Positions 58,973 through 64,000 of a stretch of DNA of 64,000 bases are shown piece after piece. The notes under the pieces were generated by a model. That model was not told where the DNA came from and searched no databases. It saw only the letters and a program-made list of their open reading frames with translations. The DNA is from DATJLY01 sp035518375 (lineage in GTDB: Bacteria; Pseudomonadota; Alphaproteobacteria; ATCC43930; CGMCC-115725), in assembly GCA_035518375.1 (NCBI GenBank), contig DATIXQ010000117.1, forward strand, positions 111,216-175,215, given 5' to 3'. A program made the position numbers and the translations under genes. The stretch's first letter is position 1, and the number at the start of each line of letters is the position of its first letter.

Positions 58973-59971
58973 ATGCGGCTCGCGCGCCTTGCCCTCCTTC
59001 TCGTCTGCGCGGTGCTTGCGCATGGGGCTGCAGCCGAGCCCACGACGCTCAAATTCAGCACGACCATGCCGAGTGTCGACCCGATCATCCGCGACGGCGT
59101 CATCCCTTATCTCGCCGCGATCGAGAAGGAGAGCGCCGGAACGCTCAAGATCGAGACCTTCACCGGCGGGCAGCTGACGCCCAACCCGGCGAAGCAGCTC
59201 GATGCGCTTGCGAACGGGCTCGACGACATAACCATCATAGTTGCCGCCTACATCCCGCAGACGCTGCCGGATTCCGGGCTCGTCGAGCTGCCGGGCCTCG
59301 TCAACAATGCCGAGGAGGCGGCCTATGCGGGCTGGAAGATGTATGAGGCAGGGCTCCTGCGCGGAACCGACAAGTTCCATCCGCTCGCGGTCTTCGCCAA
59401 TGATCCGGCGAGCATTTTCACCTCGCGACGGGTGACGTCGCTGGACGATTTGAAGGGCGTGAAAATCCGCGTGTCGGGTCCGATTGCGGCGCAGATGGTG
59501 ACGGCGCTGGGCGCCGCGCCCGTCGGCATGGATGCGACGCAAGTGGCCGAGGCGCTGAGCCGCGGCCTCTACGAGGGTACGCTCAACGCCTGGGCCGTCA
59601 TCAGCGCTTATCGCGCGACGCCTCTCGTGAAAAGTGCGTTCGACGTGTCGCTGGGCGTGCGCCAGTTCTTCATGGCGATGAACAGCGACGTCTATGCGCG
59701 CCTGCCCGCGGCGGGCAAGCGCGCGTTTGACGGGAAGAGCGGCCTCGGTCTCAGCATCGAGCTTGCCCATCTCCTGCAGCAGGAGGGCGAGAAAGACAGG
59801 AAAGATGCGGTCGCCAAGGACTGGCTCGTGAGGCCGACGCCGGCCGACGAGGCGCGGCTCCAGGCGATCTATCGCACGTTCGTCGACAAGTGGGTCGCCG
59901 ACACGGCCGACGGCGCGAAGAAACTCGCTTTCCTGCAAGCCGCGGTCGCGGACTACCGCAAGGCGCATTGA
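58973..59971 (+). CDS. TRAP transporter solute-binding protein DctP-type
   Basis: A 332-residue periplasmic binding protein of the DctP/TAXI-type TRAP family. It has a signal peptide (MRLARLALLLVCAVLAHGAA) and the core LKFSTTMPSVDPIIRDGVIP, DNLKGVKIRVSG-like SLDDLKGVKIRVSGPIAAQM, and LSRGLYEGTLNAWAVISAYR. No DctQ or DctM membrane subunit is adjacent. Ligand unknown, probably an organic anion. A strong TAGGAGGGA ribosome-binding site precedes the ATG. It lies inside the ada-oxygenase-alkB unit. Confidence 0.88.
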   Translation: MRLARLALLLVCAVLAHGAAAEPTTLKFSTTMPSVDPIIRDGVIPYLAAIEKESAGTLKIETFTGGQLTPNPAKQLDALANGLDDITIIVAAYIPQTLPDSGLVELPGLVNNAEEAAYAGWKMYEAGLLRGTDKFHPLAVFANDPASIFTSRRVTSLDDLKGVKIRVSGPIAAQMVTALGAAPVGMDATQVAEALSRGLYEGTLNAWAVISAYRATPLVKSAFDVSLGVRQFFMAMNSDVYARLPAAGKRAFDGKSGLGLSIELAHLLQQEGEKDRKDAVAKDWLVRPTPADEARLQAIYRTFVDKWVADTADGAKKLAFLQAAVADYRKAH

Positions 59972-59976
59972 GCCCC

Positions 59977-60648
59977 ATGCCGAGGGCACGAATTGTGAGT
60001 GGCGGCCTCCCGTCCGGCGAGCTGCTGCCGTTACCCGAGGTCGAAGCCATAGAGCCGGGCGCCGTGCTGCTGCGCGGCTTTGCCGCGCGCGAAGAAGCGG
60101 TGCTGGTCGCCGCCGTGGAACGGATTGCGGCCGCCGCACCCTTTCGCCACATGGTGACGCCGGGCGGCTTCCGCATGTCGGCGGCGATGACGAATTGCGG
60201 CGACGCCGGCTGGGTCACCGACCGCACCGGCTATCACTACGACGCGCATGATCCCGAAAGCGGCGCGCCGTGGCCCGCGATGCCGCGCGAATTTGCCGAG
60301 CTCGCCGCGCGCGCCGCTGAAGCGGCGGGGTTTGACGGGTTCGCGCCGGACGCGTGCCTCGTCAACCGTTACGAACCAGGCGCGCGCCTCACCTTGCACC
60401 AGGATCGCAACGAGCGCGATTTCGCGGCGCCGATCGTGTCGGTCTCGCTTGGCCTGCCGGCGGTTTTTCTCTGGGGCGGGCGCAAGCGCAGCGATCGTCC
60501 GCGCCGCATCCCGCTCGCGAGCGGCGATGTCGTCGTATGGGGCGGGCCGGCGCGTCTCGTCTTTCATGGCGTCGCCGAGCTCGCCGAGGACACCCATCCG
60601 CTGACCGGCCGCGCGCGCATCAATCTGACGCTCCGAAAAGCCCTTTAG
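59977..60648 (+). CDS. alkB: Alkylated DNA repair dioxygenase AlkB
   Basis: AlkB removes 1-methyladenine and 3-methylcytosine from DNA by oxidative demethylation using Fe(II) and 2-oxoglutarate. The 223-residue protein has the AlkB signatures DACLVNRYEPGARLTLHQDR (HxD metal ligands), PIVSVSLGLPAVFLWGG and THPLTGRARINLTLRKAL (third His, and two Arg for 2OG and substrate). The start ATG is 5 bp after the TRAP-protein stop. It completes an alkylation-repair cluster with ada and the first 2OG oxygenase. Confidence 0.93.
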   Translation: MPRARIVSGGLPSGELLPLPEVEAIEPGAVLLRGFAAREEAVLVAAVERIAAAAPFRHMVTPGGFRMSAAMTNCGDAGWVTDRTGYHYDAHDPESGAPWPAMPREFAELAARAAEAAGFDGFAPDACLVNRYEPGARLTLHQDRNERDFAAPIVSVSLGLPAVFLWGGRKRSDRPRRIPLASGDVVVWGGPARLVFHGVAELAEDTHPLTGRARINLTLRKAL

Positions 60649-60678
60649 AAACGCAGCCTGCGCCCTTATTCTTTTGTG

Positions 60679-61716
60679 ATGGCAAAGGAGTTCCGGTACG
60701 TCCTGCCGGTTGAGCAGACGCAGTGGGCGGTTGCGGGCGAAAGCAGTGCGGTCCTGCGCTGGGACTATGACCAGGCGCGCGGCGACCTGCTCGCGCTTTA
60801 CGACAAGGGCAAGGCGCGCCAATGGGACGCGGCCCAGCGCATCGACTGGTCGCAGGATCTCGATCCGGAAAACCCGGTCGGCATTAACGACCGCTTCATC
60901 TCGATCCACGGCTCGGACATGTGGCAGAAGCTCACCGAGAAGGAGCGCGCCAATCTGCGCCGCCATACGCAGGCGTGGCAGTTCTCGCAATTCCTGCACG
61001 GCGAGCAGGGCGCGCTCGTGTGCGCGGCCAAGATCGTCGAGGCCGCGCCCGGCCTCGACGCGAAGTTCTATGCCGCGACGCAGACGATGGACGAGGCGCG
61101 CCATGTCGAAGCCTTCTCCCGTCTGTTGCGCGAGAAATTCGATTTGGCATATCCGATCATGCCGCCGTTGAAGGCGCTGCTCGACGATGTCGTGAGCGAC
61201 AGCCGCTGGGACATGACCTTCCTCGGCATGCAGGTGCTGATCGAGGGCTTGGCGCTCGCGGCGTTCCAGCTTTTCCGCGACAACGGCACGAACCCGCTCG
61301 TGCGCTCGGTCAACGCCTATGTCATGGAGGACGAGGCGCGCCACGTCGCGTTCGGGCGCCTGGCGCTGCGCGACTATTATCCGCAGCTTTCGTCGGCCGA
61401 GCGGCGCGAGCGCGAAGACTTCGTGATCGAGGCGTCGTACCTCATGCGCGACCGCTTCCTTGCCGAAGATCTTTGGGAAGTGGTCGGGCTGCCGAAACAG
61501 CAATGTCTCGATTACGGCCGAAACTCCGAAACGATGCAGGGATTCCGCACCCGTCTCTTCGGCCGCATCGTGCCGACTGTTCGCGACATCGGCCTCATGG
61601 GCCCCAAGGTGACGAAGGCCTTCGCCGACATGGGCGTGTTGGATTTCGCCCAGATCGATACCGATGCGCTGCTCGCGCGCGACGAAGAGTTGGCGGCTTC
61701 GCTCGGCCGCACCTGA
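60679..61716 (+). CDS. Ferritin-like diiron oxidoreductase
   Basis: A 345-residue ferritin-like, carboxylate-bridged diiron protein. The metal motifs are FLHGEQGAL (Glu), MDEARHVEAFSRLL (E-x2-H), IEGLALAAFQLF (Glu) and MEDEARHVAFGRLALRDY (E-x2-H), in the order expected for ribonucleotide-reductase-like or AurF-type oxygenases. A catalytic role in oxidation is likely, but the substrate cannot be named. It begins at an ATG two codons after a GTG and is 30 bp downstream of alkB. Confidence 0.82.
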   Translation: MAKEFRYVLPVEQTQWAVAGESSAVLRWDYDQARGDLLALYDKGKARQWDAAQRIDWSQDLDPENPVGINDRFISIHGSDMWQKLTEKERANLRRHTQAWQFSQFLHGEQGALVCAAKIVEAAPGLDAKFYAATQTMDEARHVEAFSRLLREKFDLAYPIMPPLKALLDDVVSDSRWDMTFLGMQVLIEGLALAAFQLFRDNGTNPLVRSVNAYVMEDEARHVAFGRLALRDYYPQLSSAERREREDFVIEASYLMRDRFLAEDLWEVVGLPKQQCLDYGRNSETMQGFRTRLFGRIVPTVRDIGLMGPKVTKAFADMGVLDFAQIDTDALLARDEELAASLGRT

Positions 61717-61778
61717 GCCTTTTCCGAGAACTCAGTAATTTGGTGCCCAGCGAGTGCGGACGGCTAAGTCGAAATGAA

Positions 61779-61808
61779 CTCGGCGCCGCGCTTGCGCGCG
61801 ACGCCGAG
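61779..61808. terminator. GC-rich hairpin between convergent genes
   Basis: CTCGGCG (61779-61785) and CGCCGAG (61802-61808) form a 7-bp stem around a GC-rich loop between the diiron-protein gene and the convergent lipoprotein gene. No T-run follows, so termination strength is uncertain. Confidence 0.35.
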
Positions 61809-61837
61809 ATCGCCTCCCGATAAGACGGGCAGTTGTT

Positions 61838-62080
61838 CTATTTGTCCCAAATCGGCTTGCCGAGATCGACCTTGCTCGGCGAGGTGGCCATCCCTGCCAC
61901 GGCGCCGGCGCCCGCGCCGATCGCGGCTGCGGCCAAGACCGGCCCGCCCACAAGCGCGCCGATCACGGCGCCGCCGGCGGCGCCAAGGCCAGCACCCGAC
62001 AGGCCGCGGTCGCCCGGGTTCGTGCCGCAGCCGGAAAGCGCCAGCGCGGCGGCCAGCAACGGAATCGCGAGACGGACCAT
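61838..62080 (-). CDS. Glycine-zipper lipoprotein (paralogue)
   Basis: An 80-residue lipoprotein. MVRLAIPLLAAALALSGC gives the lipobox LSGC; a glycine-zipper middle (GAGLGAAGGAVIGALVGG) follows; the end is SPSKVDLGKPIWDK. It is a paralogue of the gene at 51183-51425 (same length, same last block). A GGAGGAG site upstream sets the ATG. It is divergent from the Rrf2-type regulator and shares the 186-bp region with it. Confidence 0.85.
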   Translation of the reverse strand: MVRLAIPLLAAALALSGCGTNPGDRGLSGAGLGAAGGAVIGALVGGPVLAAAAIGAGAGAVAGMATSPSKVDLGKPIWDK

Positions 62081-62225
62081 GTTCTCCTCCATGAAATCGC
62101 GTCCTGATAGATACGTTTTGCGCCCGCTTCTGTGCCTGTGAGTAATTTCGGCCGCGGCGCTCTCGCGGCCAGAAAAAATAGTTATTGCCATGGCTTGACG
62201 GTTACGGCACAAACCCGACCTATAC

Positions 62226-62242
62226 GGTACTGATTTAGTCCC
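62226..62242 (+). promoter_or_regulatory. Candidate operator before the Rrf2 regulator
   Basis: GGTACT-GATTT-AGTCCC is an inverted repeat with 5 of 6 arm bases matching, 25 bp before the Rrf2-type gene start. IscR/SufR-type regulators bind such palindromes and often control themselves; this one may be autoregulatory. A TTGACG at 62195-62200 could be a -35 element, but no well-spaced -10 is seen. Confidence 0.35.
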
Positions 62243-62266
62243 ATATTGCGGTCTGGCTCGCGTGAC

Positions 62267-62727
62267 ATGATCATTTTGAGCAAGCTTGCGGACTACGGCG
62301 TGATCGTCGCCTCCCATCTTGCCGCCCATCCCGAGCGGCAAGTCACGGCGGGCGCGGTCGCGGCCGAGACGCGCCTGCCGCGCGCGACGGTGGCGAAGAT
62401 CCTGAAGACCCTGGCGCATGCCGGTATCGTCGCCGGCGCGCGCGGCGCCCAAGGCGGTTACCGCCTGGCGCGCGAGGCGGGCGAGATCTCGCTTGCCGAC
62501 GTGGTCGCCGCCATCGACGGCCAGATCGGCGTGACGCAATGCTCGATCCACGCGCCCTCGTGCGAGCGCACCGCGTTCTGTCCGACGCGCCCGCATTGGA
62601 AGCGGATCAACGAAATCGTCGGTACCGCGCTTACGGCCGTGAGCCTCGCCGAGATGGTTCCATCTGTCCGCTCCTTCATGAGCGAGGGGCCCGCACCTGT
62701 GCTTCCGAAACCGGATTTGCTTTCGCC

Positions 62728-62731
<4 letters not shown>
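62267..62731 (+). CDS. Rrf2-family SUF regulator (IscR/SufR-like)
   Basis: A 154-residue Rrf2 regulator. The winged-helix start is MIILSKLADYGVIVASHLAA, with RATVAKILKTLAHAGIVAGA and RGAQGGYRLAREAGEISLAD, and the three cysteines expected to hold a [2Fe-2S] cluster are in CSIHAPSCERTAFC (C-x6-C-x5-C). Such proteins sense cluster status and control suf genes. The ATG overlaps sufB by ATGA at the other end, giving direct operon coupling. Confidence 0.9.

Positions 62732-64000
<1,269 letters not shown>

Overview
The window is GC-rich, densely packed DNA that looks like an alphaproteobacterial chromosome. The evidence is a set of lineage-specific genes: the CtrA co-regulator sciP, the hybrid kinase cckA directly behind flhB, fliX divergent from flgI with dksA next to it, the flagellin regulators flbT and flaF, and an Rrf2-type regulator leading into sufB. 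A Rhodospirillales-like or neighbouring order fits the gene order, but no species can be named from the sequence. No rRNA, CRISPR array, transposase or integrase was seen.

Bases 1-42,150 are almost entirely a polar-type flagellar regulon. From the left edge, on the minus strand: fliK-flgD-flgE, sciP, fliF and fliG (fliG runs off the edge). Going right come the flagellin with flbT-flaF and two putative flagellin glycosyltransferases (TPR/GT41-like and Maf-like), an unrecognised protein, a nonulosonic-acid sugar block (SDR, NeuB/PseI-like, GNAT, SpsF-like) that converges on flgI-flgJ-flgN-flgK-flgL-pseB, then fliX and dksA, flgF-flgG-flgA-flgH, fliL-fliM-DUF6468-motE-like-TPR giant, an exported S10 carboxypeptidase, a minus operon (FlhB-like C-terminal protein, unknown, fliO, fliP), and flgB-flgC-fliE-fliQ-fliR-flhB-cckA closed by a strong terminator. 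fliH, fliI, fliN, flhA, motA/motB and flbD are not in the window.

Intergenic DNA shows a readable two-tier control scheme. Seven sites resemble the CtrA box TTAA-N7-TTAA: one perfect site before fliX and one-mismatch sites before fliF, sciP, flbT, an orphan gene, fliL and flgB. Four sigma-54-type -24/-12 sites lie before fliK, flagellin, flgI and flgF. Each has, about 90-150 bp upstream, a pair of 15-nt palindromes of the form CGGCA-N5-TGCCG (degenerate at flgF), which resemble Caulobacter ftr/FlbD enhancers. Another pair lies next to the fliF CtrA box. Because sciP and cckA are also here, much of the circuit is encoded beside its targets.

Bases 42,150-64,000 are a mixed housekeeping and accessory region: an MFS carboxylate/sialate-type transporter, lipoproteins, a cupin, an AT-richer TPR plus PD-(D/E)xK nuclease-like gene beside tRNA-Ser(UGA), two Ldh2-type dehydrogenases around an alpha/beta hydrolase, a lone ModB permease, a sensor kinase/OmpR regulator pair, a receiver-only protein, a VOC/acyl-CoA dehydrogenase pair, a MlaC-like protein, an alkylation-repair cluster (ada, a 2OG-Fe(II) oxygenase, a TRAP solute-binding protein, alkB), a ferritin-like diiron protein, and the start of a suf operon that is cut by the right edge.
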